DNA from: Liolophura sinensis
Lineage: Eukaryota; Mollusca; Polyplacophora; Chitonida; Chitonidae
NCBI RefSeq assembly: GCF_032854445.1
Contig: NC_088295.1
Coordinates: 21,251,385-21,315,384, forward strand
Direction of reading: 5' to 3'
Length of the DNA stretch: 64,000 nt
In this document: piece after piece, positions 26,549 through 39,800 of the stretch
Layout: each line of letters starts with the position of its first letter
Position numbering within the stretch: position 1 is the first letter of the stretch
Program-made: the position numbers and the translations under genes
Notes under the pieces: model-generated
What the model was told of the DNA's origin: nothing
Databases searched by the model: none
Seen by the model: the letters and a program-made list of their open reading frames with translations, nothing else

Positions 26549-26629
26549 GGGTTTTGGATATGGTTGCTGGGTTGTTAATATGGTAGCTGGGTTTTGGACA
26601 TGGGTTGCTAGGTTTGGGATATGGTTCTG
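26549..26629. repeat. imperfect short tandem repeat (GGTTTTGGATATGGTTGCTG type)
   Basis: Four degenerate units of about 20-25 bp of the form ATGGTTGCTGGGTTTTGGAT follow the alternative exon's donor. Spacing is irregular. Confidence 0.6.
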
Positions 26630-28879
26630 GTAGGTTCATCCAACACGGTAATTCTTTGAAATATGATTGTATTGATTTTGGGCATTGAGTTAGTCATGGT
26701 GAGGATTGCTGCAAATGACCATGGTGTGGATTTCTTATTATTTTTCATTTTCATCCATCACTTTGAGTTCTGTTATTCAAGACTCATACTGTTCCTGATT
26801 TTAGAGTGAAGAGTTAAGAATAACACAAACTTCAATGTATTTTATTTAGCTCTGACTTGTGTCAATGTCTAAATGTGCCTTTTTTCACATGGTTTAATTT
26901 AGATAGCCTGTTTTATAAGAAAAGACAGCAAATAATATTACCTTATATATATCAGTGAATCAATGAAAACAGACTTAAATGGCCACAGCCATTTTGTCCT
27001 GACTTGCTTGGTTACTCCATAAATCAAGTTTTAATCAAGAGACCATGGGATGCGCCCTGTAAGCGCAACTGAAAACAGGCTCTCATCGCACATAAATATA
27101 TAACACATAAATACATAACACACATGTGGCTAACAGGTAAAATAGGGTTTGATTGACATCAGCAGAAACAACTGTGTTGGAAAAATAACTTGTGCCTGAT
27201 GAGTTTAAATTAAAAACATCGTGGCGCTTTTGACTTTCTCAATGTGTGCAGTTTTGCTTTACATCTGAAATACTAGTTGCTAATAATTCACCTTGACAAC
27301 AAGACTTAAGAGATTTGTCTTAGAGCTATTCCTCTCTAGTGATTTGTGATCAGGGAGTTGTGTATAATTGCGTATAATTTCCTGTGTCTATTTAACACTA
27401 TATAAAGAGACTTTTTACCACTTTTTTTATCATTGATTTTGCAGTGCTAGAAGACAAATTATCATCTTGACATCAGTACATGTTAAGATTAGGTAATTTC
27501 TCATTGCTGATAGGTGCGTAATTATGAGATGCTAATGAAAACTGGGTAGTGCCACATCTGTATGCAACAGATTATGTTGTTGGTGGATCCTGTAAGTCTG
27601 CTATAATCAATGTCTGATGTGGAACCTTGAGATACAGCCGGGTACTGTGGCACATTTCACACCCTGTCCAACTGAACACGTCTAAACTATTTTGTCAGTG
27701 ATAATAATGAACACCCTGCCGTTGTCTTTGCCTTAAGGATATAAACTGGAAGCCATTTGCAGTTGCCCTGTTTACTGGTGTTAAGCGGCTGAAAGAAAAA
27801 ATAAATCCTCAGATGACGCAGACATGTATGTAATATATATATACATGTAATATAAAGAGCATGTAGGTTTTCTCTTACCAATTCTAATTCTGATTAACGG
27901 TGAGCTACATGTAGTAGCACTTGACAATTACATGTATGTACCAGGGCCATTGTGGAGTGATAATTTAGGTAATAGATCCCTGATTTGTGATGTAATCCTT
28001 TCTCTGAAATTACTGCCATCTGAATGCATATACATTCATTGACATGTTAACTCTTTCCTGACCTGGGCCTGAAGAAGTGTACCACGAACTTGAAATGAAT
28101 CACTTATTACATTTAGTCTTCTTGTGAGAAATTTAGGTTTAATATTGGTACATTTAGGTTGTGGAAGGTGGAATGGATGGTACATGTAGGATTGCAGTAT
28201 AGAGGGGTAATTCAGTTAAACTAGATGAAGGCTGACATTGGTGCTTTCACTGATCAGACAGGCTAACTAATGAGCATGCTGAGATACAGTTAGAATAAGA
28301 TACATAGTTCAATCATCCCCAACCACACTATTCTTTGGAGGACAGCCAAGATAAGTAATTCAAGCAATTAGAGCTATATCTGTGTAGCATTTGCATCTGT
28401 TTGACCCAAACTAGCTGCTAAAATAAGGAAACCTTGACATGTTTTTGTCATAGAACTATAGAAATGTGGCCCAATGAACAGGCCAAGCTGATGCTGTTTA
28501 CATTTAGGTTTGTGTTAAACTGTTGAGTGTGTAGCAATGTCGTGTTCCAGTGAGTATTTGTAGTCATTAGGAGGTAATCTGTAAAGCGGAGGGCTGTTAG
28601 AGGCTGGTAGATTGACACCGCACATTGGAACATGCTGGCTCTCTCACCTACTGATTACCTGCCCATTACCTGCCCCGGCTGTCAGTATTATCTCAGGTGG
28701 CTGCAATCAGCTCAGCTAACTCAGACAGACTGACCCCTGAGAGTAGCCATATGATGATGTAGGAAATGATAATAAACCACTTCAAGGACAACCAGACTGA
28801 AATCAGAGACGAACTTAATTGTAAATCTGTTCTTGTTGCTCATAAAATATTACGATGTCTCGCACATTTCCACATGAGT

Positions 28880-28942
28880 GTGTCCAGCTCTTAATACGAT
28901 GTGTCCAGCTCTTAATACGATGTGTCCAGCTCTTAATACGAT
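28880..28942. repeat. 21-bp unit repeated exactly three times
   Basis: Units start at 28880, 28901 and 28922, each GTGTCCAGCTCTTAATACGA plus T. All three are identical, pointing to recent expansion. Confidence 0.95.
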
Positions 28943-31900
28943 ATGCCTAAGAGGATTATTAGGTTGCAGTTGTGCATGTATAGATAGTACAGCGTATACT
29001 GCAATATGACTCTCGATGTACACAGGTGTTTATAAACCCTAGGATATATATCATTTTGATGGACTAAAATATCTCATCATCCTGCCAAGTTGCATGGCTG
29101 GTGTTTGTCATTTGCTGATGAAACATCTTAGCCTTACAGCATTTCCAGGTTGCTGAAGATGCATGGTAGCAATGTAGATTTGCGTTTATATATACTTTGC
29201 ACAATTATACATGTACACGTATCTTTACTGTGATATTAGGACTCAGTGGTGTTGTGGTTTCAGCCACAGATTGCTATGGTAGCTGGTCTGGAACTTCGAG
29301 TACAGCGCTACATATTTTATAGGAATAGAGGCGGATAAGACATGTATTAATAATATGTTAAAAGATAGAGAGTGTACAGCTGTTGCTGCCAGTATTCTGC
29401 TGATATAACTTGAAAAAGATCTAATAGCTGGGATTTAACCTGTATCGACACAACAGATTTGGCTGCAATAAAGTCATACTAGATTCAGTTGCACTGTGAA
29501 TAGCTCAGCTTAGAAAAGCTGACTGGTATCATTTCTTAATCATCTAATATAAAACTATCTTGAAACCATTATCTTGGAGTAGTGTTTCAATTGTATTTGC
29601 CAAATGTGTGTGAAGAAACTTTGCCATTTGCTGGGTGCCCAGGTTTTATAGGATTTACATCGATTTCCTGGTTCAGTGGGCTGATTCAGCGGCCTTTTCC
29701 AGACAGCCAGCCCTGACCTGGAGTCCACGAACTCAGTAAGATGAAGTCAGTCTTTAGAATCACCACACGCACATCTAGTTCAAAACAATTTGAACACTGC
29801 AGAAAAGTGAAATTGTTTTACAAACGTTTCATAATTACTTGCATTCATAGCCCAGTTCCATAACTCAGAGCAGAACAAGATATTGCAGTTTGTGTAGCAT
29901 TCAATACAAATTAAAGTAATAATGATCTTTTGTGAGTTCAAAATGCAGACATGACCTGATGTGTCTTGTTCATTGAGTTCTGATTTCACCTGTCAGTACA
30001 CAAGGACAGAAGAGTGATGAACATGATGGATGTTTTAGTGAAATATACAAATATGTTGGACACACAGCATACATAGATTTTTCAGTGAAGATTTAAAAAG
30101 ACATTATATATGCATGCGCGTTTAAGATTTTGTTTTGAAAATGATAGGACTGCTATACTAAACAAAACCTTGTTTTACAACATCTTGGTATTTCTTTACT
30201 ACAGGGTGTTCTTTTTAGTTGTTGATTCACTATTCATTTTAATGTGTATATGCTGAAATATCAAAGTTCATTGTACACATAAGAAACAAAACAGCATTGT
30301 TAAATTTTGAATTTTACCTTGGATGTTTCATTTCACTGTCATTGGTTTAAAATTCTGGTTCAGATCTTGGCCAAGTACATATAGCTGTTTTACATGTATT
30401 CTGTAGGCTGGAAGCACTCCATAAGAGGGATAAAAACCATCATTTGTAAGAAGTTGTTGCCATAGCCAATGGACTGGTTGCTGTTTACTTACTAAATGTG
30501 GCAGTATCCCTTGTTATCCAGTCCCTGTTTAAACAGAATCAATCAAAGTGTGACTGGAGCCTCTGGTAATGTTTGTATGTTATTTTGTATCCTGTTTTAT
30601 GATGTTAGCAGTTCAGATTGACCAGCGCCCTCATCAGATAGCCTTAAGGGGCATGTGGTTTCTAACCTCTCGAATCTGTTTTCCAATCTATTGAATGTTG
30701 GCCGACAGAAAGCAGTGTGTCTTCACCCCATTGAATCAGCAGTCTGGAGGGAGGCTGTTGTGAGAACCACGCTTATCTAATTGTCATGGAATGTTAAAGG
30801 ATTTTCATTTCCGTCTGATTGCAGCAAGAAGCTGAATCAAATTATTCAAATTTCCTGACCGAGTTTGCTAAAGGCTGTCTTTTCAGACTTCAAGTCTATA
30901 TTGACAGAAGCCCATACGTCTGATTTCTTCTAATTTAGCCCACTTTAGCTTTTGAAAAAAAAAAAAAGATGTTGAAGAGCAGGAATGGCATAATCATGGA
31001 AGAAATATTGATCATATTATTAAGTAGGTTTGATTGTGTATGTGTTTCTGTCATTTCATGGTGTAGGCAAGTCGTACATGTAAAACCATCACGTATGTAG
31101 ACACCAAAAATGACACTCATTCATTCACAGAGTAGTAGCTCCAGGCTCACCCATCTTTTCCTGGTAAACGTTGAGCATCACAAGTCAGATCCATTAGCAC
31201 CTTCCCTTATTCCAGATCCAAACAAACAGTTCTTCCTAACTCTATCTCTGTTTGCTCAGTCCAATTCTTGCTTCCATACTTTGGTGAAAAATGACATTCT
31301 CATGATTCTCATTGTTACCAAAGTTTGACTAAAAGCTCCATTCAAAAAGATATTAGTGGGTATGCTGGAAGGTTGTGTGATTTCATATATAATTAGGAAA
31401 ACTAAGTCACCGTAGTTAGAGAGTACTAGATTTGAGTTTAATTAGAATTGCTGAGCACTTCTATATCAAAGAAGCTATAAGAAGCATTTTTATAATGTTT
31501 AGTGTAACACGTCTAGGAATTCAACCAAGAATTTATTCTTGTATACATGTACACAGAGAACCAAGTACTGTAGGTCAACATAACATGCTGCTCTTGATAT
31601 TCTTCGCTCCCGAGATGCGTGTTGTCTGATTATGAAGTCAAATTTATTGTCCCACATTTCTTCAAATATTGTGTGAATCCAATAAAATTTTGTGCACTGA
31701 TTCATTTTGAAAACCTTAAGATCCACTTTATCCATGTATAAGTTTTACATATTTAGGGGGTGTAAATTCTCTGCATTTGTTTCTTTTAAGTAAATTCATT
31801 GCACCGTTCGAATTAATCAGTTTGATATTTTTTCTTGAAGAGTCAGTGGGTCTCATTGTCCAGCTTTCCTTCTTGTACAACACAGCCAATTATTTAATTT

Positions 31901-34900
31901 CTTTCCAGCATTGTGATTGTTGTTGAAGGAAGATTGTTTTATAGATATGTCCTATCCATCAACCTATATATTGAGTAATAATTTAGCAATGTCATGTTGA
32001 CCAGCCATATTGTTCTGGTTCTTGCTCTTTTTTGTGGTCTTCAAGAAAAGATTGTTTATGGTATGAGAGGCTTTTTGTAAGGATCTAGACAAATAGACTG
32101 CTGGACCCATTAGAATCTTGGCAGGAATAGATGTTTTGTCTGGGAACTGTTAGGGCAATGGCAGACCAGTTGTATTGATTTAAACCCATTGAAGATTGTA
32201 TGACCGACCAATACATTTACTTTTGCACACCAGTCATGGTTTTATTGGAAATTTCTGGTAACTTAATACTCACAGAACAAAATGTCTTTGCTAGAAACAG
32301 TGTTTGCATTTCTGTCTTAGCTGCAGTTTTTCGTGTGGATTTGTTTGCCATTCTCCTAAACATCCATGAAAAGTTCTCTTCGGCTATTCTTGATTCCTGA
32401 GGGGCCATCTTGCTTTCCATTTTTCCATGTATCTATTATATCCCAAAAATTTGCAGGAACGTTATATTTTGTACTAATATCCTCTCAGTGTCATAACCAG
32501 GTTAGAATTTGAATACGTTTTAAGAAGGTTTTCTACTCAGTTTTCCCTATTTTGCTTCACCTTCTTGAAGGCTGTGGCCAGAATGTATCCCTCTTCTCTC
32601 CAAGTAAAAAAAATCACCTGTTGACCTTTATATCTTACTTGTGTTTACTTTGACAAAAAAGGGGGTTCAGCATTTGTTGTAGAAACACTCAGCAGTGCTT
32701 TCGCATGCAAGCACCTTATTTTACTGCTTGTATTTTTGGGTGCAGTACTTGTACTTTTGTGTACACAGTGCTTTCAGGATTTTGTCAGCATGATTATCAC
32801 CGTCCATCTTTGATAGACAGGTTCTGACATTGCAGGAATTTCATGAAAATAATGCACACCATGTTTTAAAACAAATTTTACTTCAATTTGTCAAATTTAT
32901 TGGAATTGGGTTTCATTTTTTCTTATCTTGCCCATTTGCCTGAAGTGTATGCCTAGTTGGTGCCTTGGACAAGGAAATTTACTATTCCCATGAACCAAAC
33001 CCCTCTTGAATGAGCTCTGGCAAAACATGAATAGGTAATAAAGCCAGAAGGGGGACCTGTTGCTGCTTGATGGTTTTGAATTATTTAGCATGTGTAGGCT
33101 GTTGGAAACAGCACTGCCAGACTTGTGGTACATATGAAGGGTAAACAGCCTGTGGTAAATTTATACCATAAGTACACAGGAAGGCATGAAGAGATGTGTT
33201 TTAGTTAACAACAATTCTCTCTTCCAGAGGGTAAGCTGAATTGCTCTTATTTCAGATACACACCTTCACAGATATGTGGCAACTTTGTGTATTTAATTTA
33301 GGAAGAAAGTATACACATAAAAGCTGTAAAGGCGATTGAACATGACCTGGATGCTTTCATGGGATGAATTGAATGATATTATACAAATGTTGTAGCAGGG
33401 ATGGTGTGGAAAATGTCTTCTATGGGTATGGTGTTTGTCCAAGTTGTCTGACAGACAGGTTGTAGGCATTCTCTCACAGATTTGATATTGAATGTGCAAA
33501 CAGAAGTGGGCATGAGTATACATAAGTAAAGTTGAATTCAATTGTTGACATACATTGTATATTTCAATCCACTTGCATACATGCATGTGTTAAATATATA
33601 CTATTCTCTTTATGGAATTTAAGTTCACCTAAACTGGTAGAATTGTATGCTTTGGCTCATTATAAATACTTTCATTAATGCACAATCCAAAATGGGTGAT
33701 TCTGTTTGCTTAACTTGAATGATGCACCTGTATACTAGTTTTTAAAGACTTTATTTGGTTGACTCTTACATGGAAACATTCAGTAGACTAATAAAAATGA
33801 TCAAATACGTGTATTCTTTATCTATTGAACAGTTTCCTCTGTCTAAAGAAACTGTACAGTCAGGATACGAACAAAATGGTTGTAGTGTGGTGATTTTCAT
33901 TGTGAAGTCTTGTGTAATAGAGCATGCGATGCAGACAAGCCCTGAGGAACCCTATCTGACAACTGTTACACTGTAGGCCTGCCACATAGCTGGCCGCTGC
34001 TATATCATGGTAAATAGATTACTAGCAACTTAAATTGACTCGGGGACAAGAAGGATGCTATATGTCCCTCTATCCCGGGGAAACCATTAAGCCAAGAAAA
34101 CCACCCCAAGCACAGCATTGTCTGAGCCCAGATCAGCCTAGGCAGCCGTTCACAAGGGCTCTTGCCAAACATTACCTTTGCATCTAAATCTGCTAATCTG
34201 GCTTCTTGCAAACAGGAAGTTTAATTCTTCCAGTGTCGTTTACCTTACACAGATGTCAAAAAATTCTGTGGAAGAAAAATAGCTGAATGTCATACATTGC
34301 AGTTGCTGAGAAAATAAGTAACAGGTAACAGCATAATATGCATCCTAATTTTCATCAGAAAAAATGTGATTTGGGTTGTTTTATCTGGAATATGAGAATT
34401 AAGTTAAATTTAGCACAAACCTTTATATAAAAATTTTGGTAACTTTTTTTTTCCAGTGTGAGTAGCTCATAAAGTGTGACTTATATAAAAATATAATTTT
34501 ATATGCATTTATGTTTTTACATGTACTAAAGGATGTAAAATATGACCTAGTTCATGGAAAGTTTGAGTTTATTGACATGAGCTTGTCTTGGCTTGAGCTG
34601 ACCTAATTACTGTTGAAAATAAACCTACAGCACAGGTGCTGTACTAATGGACTGGGGATTCTATCTTCCCAATAACTGATGCATGACAGCAGTATACTTT
34701 CAGTATGTTGTCTGTGTAATTGCTAGGGTCCTAGTACTCCTGCAAATTTGAGCCCACAATTGACCTATGAACTTATTTATGGATTTGCACTACTATCAAT
34801 ATTTGAACATGATTGTACCTGTGCACTGTGATTATTTTTTATCATGCTTTTTAATATCCTTCTGTATTTGTTAGTCTTGATTTTATGTACATTCAAGCAA

Positions 34901-36044
34901 GTATGCTTATTTATGTGAGAAACAGGCGCAGAATATGCACCAGTTTCTAGTTTGCATTCGGTGTTAACCATCATTATCATTCATGTTGAGCAGTCTTGCA
35001 AAACCACCAGGCTAGCTTTTCACCATTGTGGCTATCACCTTCGGACGCTCATGTTGTGCAAAGTCCAAAGTCGCTCCTGCTCTCCTTCACACTCCCCGAG
35101 GTGTGGCTGCCTCTGTTTACAACAGTAAAAATAGCAAAAGCAGCAGTTAAAATAAATAATAAATTCTGCACTGATCAAATAGTTTTAAGATGTTTATTGA
35201 CTGATTATTACAGATTACAAAAAAATACATTTGGTATTTTTTCATCCTTGATTTTCAGAGTATGGACTGGTTTTATTGCAGAAAGCCCAGTGCACAAAGA
35301 GATTTGTATTTAATGGATGCAGAACTCCCTTGGTGGAATCTCCTACATTGTGTATGATCAGTGATTGTTAACTATGCAGCTATAGCTCTGTAATTCCCAG
35401 TCATGTGATATTGTCAAGATGAATGATAAAACATGTTGGCAGATATTAATGAGGTGCTTAGGCTGTATCGATTTGTTCCCAACGTAGAAGGTTATCTGAT
35501 ATGTTAGTATATATAAATTAATTACTAGCTGTATATGTTGGCTGGTTTATGTTGTTATGGTGACACAGTGTAAACTAGAATGCAGAGGGCAGTTATGAGT
35601 TGGGATGGTTTTCCCTTTATGTAGTGGTGTAAAGTGTATTTCCACTCACAGAGATGCATCAGTGAGAGTGAATATACAGTTCTTATTGAACAGTTTATCT
35701 AGCCTGGAGACTCAGCCAGAATCATCACATGTAATCAATAAGCCATGTCTCTTTCCTACAAGGACTGTTGTTGCCCTTTGATTTGTCTGAATCCCAACTT
35801 GCATCAGAAACAAGCTAGTTTTAAGACATTTTTCCTTCTTGAATCTTGCAAAAAAATCTTCTTACGTGAATTATTGTTATTCTGAACTTGCTTAAATGCT
35901 AGCATTGAGTTGTCAGAATGTCAGCAGCAGTGGAATCATTTTTAAGAAAAGCAACATAAAAAGTGTAAACAATAATTTTTTTAATGCAAAGCTGGTTGAT
36001 TATATATTTTATCCTGTATGGATTTGGTCCTAAATATCGTACTA

Positions 36045-36892
36045 CAGGGTTTCTGCTATGTCAGTTTTGCATCCCCTGAAAAAGGTACCAAAATTTCACC
36101 CTCAGACATACAAAAAAGTGAAAAAAAGAAAAAAAGGCCTTTCAATTGCCATTGGAAAATATGAATCCTGTTACAAATATGTTGACGGTAATAGATAGTT
36201 AAAGCACCAAACAAACCAATATGCACACTCAACAAGACTGCTGACTACATCACAGACGTGTCCCATTCCTGCATCTCATAAAAATTTCTGTTTTTAGTAT
36301 ATGTGTTGGAGACCGATGACCTAATTGACGCAGGGATAGTGCATGCAGCACAAATTGCCCAACGTGCTCCAGCATAACATCTAGAATACATAGGCCTATG
36401 ATAGCCCGGAAATCCGGTCTAAGGATGGCCTTGTAGGTAATTTTGAGAAAATACTTTTTTAAAAGTGACAAGAAATAAAGGTTTGATGTGGGAGATGATG
36501 TGCCATGACAGGTCAGAAAGGTCAATCATAGGTTCGCATGCGTAGCGCGTGAAAACAGTTGCTCCAAGTGTAAAATGTTGAGGTGAGATCTCATGGAACT
36601 GCTCATCGTATACACCATGCAGTAAGATGAAAATTGTCCACAAGACTGCAAAGCCGTTGACGATTGTAATTCACTTGACTTTGCCCACGACGGATAAGTT
36701 TTGGCACATGTTTTCGTTCTGCTGACTTGCTTGTTGGAACACAGGAATTTCGCTGAGGACATCGTGAATTACACCTGATCTAAAGACTCAAAATTGAAGG
36801 GGGAATACCACACTCTTACATTGTCTCTCACCCCTTACCACCAACCCTCGGCTTCAGACAAACTCAAAATTTATTTTCTGGTGGAAACCCTG
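36045..36892. mobile_element. hAT-like non-autonomous element
   Basis: The left end is CAGGGTTTCTGC; the right end on the other strand is CAGGGTTTCCACC. CAGGG ends are typical of hAT transposons, which make 8-bp duplications. Here the flanks are TCGTACTA and TACTAGTA, only 5 of 8 alike, so the duplication would be decayed. The interior differs from the intron: 36250-36760 is GC-richer, contains CpG-bearing stretches, and holds overlapping minus-strand frames, one reading MWTIFILLHGVYDEQFH. No DDE or zinc-finger motif was recognised. Confidence 0.5.
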
Positions 36893-39800
36893 TACTAGTA
36901 AGATCAGTATGTATGATTCTATTTCTGATGTTTTTGATTTTTCAACACATACAACAATACATCATGTTTACTGTTCACCTATTATTTAACAACCTGCCAA
37001 AATGTTTTAATATTTTCATGCATGCACTGATGGTTAAAATTGTGACTACTGGGGGCCATCTTCTGGTGCCAGGTTGATCATTGAGGTATCCCTAGGTTTA
37101 TTCTGTGCTCAATGGCCTTTTGATTTCAGCAAGTTGTGGTAGAAATTTTCATAAGGATTAAGAAACCACAAATTTAGATGTAGCTGAGATGGGGGTCTCT
37201 CTGATTAAAAAGATAACATGGTAAACCAGAAAATTAATTTGTATGGGTGTCAGAGTAAGTCACATCTGTAAGCTCGGTATCATACAGTACCTCTGTACTT
37301 CTATTCTATAACATTTACTTCAGCTGAAAAACAGTGGCTTCACCATTGTTGATGGCAGTTGATGACAGTGAAGGCCTACAAGAACAATAGGGGAGTATTA
37401 AATACCCAAGGCAGAGTACAATAATCCTGCCAGTGTCAAGACAGAACAGCATACTACACTACTAATCAGCCCATTGGGTACCTACCACTGTATAATGAAA
37501 ACAGTGACATGGCAAGTGTTTTTATGATGTGATGAACATGCACACAGTTCATATACACGCCCATAGCAGACACATTCTCTTATGTTACCAAAACAATGAC
37601 AATATGCTTATTTCCATATTCAGCCATATATTGTACAGTACACTGTTCATGATTATCCAAAGTTGAGGTATTATTATAATTACCTTGGACTGAATATCAG
37701 TGGGCCTGAGTAAATCTGCTACAGGTGATCTCCTGCTGACTGGTGACATCTTACCTCAGCAATGTTCCAAGCATGACATGGGTATAATGAATTACTCAAT
37801 AGCATAACAGTTAAAACCATTTGTTTTTATACCAGTAATATAGTTAGGATTGACTGAAATGTTTGACATTAGTCCTGAATACTGGCAGTACGTCATTTTA
37901 ATGGAAGCTAATACATGTACAATGTGCGAGTATCATGTTTGTGATGAAACCACATCACCAATGTAATTCACTGATAAATTGAACAAATATGGACTTGTGT
38001 TGTAAGAAATACTGATCCTACCAAAAGGTAACTATGTAATGCTACTTACCAGCATGTTTTTCTGGTAAACGCACGAAACTAACTTGTTATGTACAATTTG
38101 CCGATGATGATGTAGTTGCTTTTGCGAGTTTTCAAGAGAGACAATTTACGATGGAACAACCTCAGTTGCTCTCCTTGATTTGTGCTGTACAAAGGACGTG
38201 TTGCCAATCACCCACATCACATACTCTAAGAGTACTAGAAATTCCTGCTCCTGAGATGTCCTCTCATAGACTGACTATAGGAAATTTATCCACTCACTCG
38301 TACCATTCTTTCATTCAGATATCCTATATTGTCACTTCAGATTAACCCTTTCTTCAAGTTCTTCCTCGGATTTGAGATAGAAAAAGTATTTTGGAACATC
38401 AGTAACTTAATTTTTTTTTAAAGAATACAGTTTTTTGCTCTTTTTGTTAAAGCATTTAAAACATGTTCACTTTAGGATATGAATCTTTAGATGCTGACAT
38501 TTTGGGGGAATGAAACTGAGTTAAAACCAAGTTAGGTATACTTAATTGATGTATACATGCCAGTGATGCACATATTCAGGAGAGATCAGTTGAAAGCTAT
38601 AATTTTTTGAATTTTTGATGGTGCTATACACCTGTTTATTACTGATGTTAGCATTATGGAAACATGTAATTGCTTTCAACCAAAGAATATTTGTTTATAT
38701 ATTAGTGATCTTGAACCAAGATCAAGAAGTGATCTTTTGTTTTATTATTACTGTGTAGATCAGTTCATTGAAGACTATACAAGTACATATATAGGTACTG
38801 AAACATAAGTGTGTATGTTAATCACTTAAAATCAATGGTCCAAAGCTAGACCTTTTTTCTTTTAAAATACATATACATTCATACATATATGCCAAAATAT
38901 GTTTTTGGTTGAAACAGCCTGAAAAAAAGCAAACAAAACAAAAACGTATATTCCCTTATTACCGACACTGTGGGACATTAAAAGATTAATGATTCAAACA
39001 TTTGCAGAATTATCTCCCTTGTATTACATACTAAGACCACCCAATCTAGCACAAAGCTACATTTTTATAGTCCTCAAGCTGGGCTGAAGAGCACTTAGAT
39101 GCACTGAACTCATTAGCTCGTTTGTACAAAGTACATGCACCACTGGTGTGTGCATATCACATGTAATTACTGTAAATTACAAAGTTGACGACTTCATTAC
39201 TTTATGTATTGAACTGAACTTGTGCATTCATGTGCATTGCTACCCAATCTAAGTTTTGTTTTAATAGTGATCAATTCTTGGAATATGGAATTTAGAAAGC
39301 TCAATTTACACGTGTAACCTATAGCACTTTTCTATACATGAGAGAGTATCAGAGATCTGTCTCGCATGCAGCTAGTAGTAGGTAGTCAGAGATACATGTA
39401 GGCTCTGTAGCTTGACATGATTGGGATCTAGAAAGTATAGAGAGCAGGTTCAGCATTATATAGCTTTGTTATGGAGGAGATATTAGGTTAGCCACGTGTG
39501 TGACCAGTAATTAGAGTACATGTAAGTGTGATGCCATAAAAGACCACATGAAAAAAAGGAGATAAAAAGTTGATGTTCTATATACTGTGCTTTCCTTCAT
39601 AAGAAGTGGCTCTATTTTAGTTGCTCTTTGTTTGCGTTTTTTTTTTTTCACAGCGTTATCTTGAGACGTGAAATATCCCACCTCATATTTGTCACTTTCT
39701 CCCAGTTTTTTGGTGTGTGTGTGTTGTATACTGTGGTATTTTCTGTCGTGTTACTGTGAACTGTGTCAGCAGCGCTCCAGAGAGATTCTCTGCGGCCCAT

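Noticed and set aside
29640-29735. GC-richer segment ending CTCA|GTAAGA
   Set aside because: No ATG start and no good acceptor with a matching phase; only one frame is open.
34996-35130. Coding-looking frame NHQASFSPLWLSPSD
   Set aside because: No convincing splice sites and the composition falls off quickly; no recognised product.
36250-36762. Three overlapping minus-strand frames as a host gene
   Set aside because: Frames overlap in different phases and lie inside the inverted-repeat element; more likely decayed element content.
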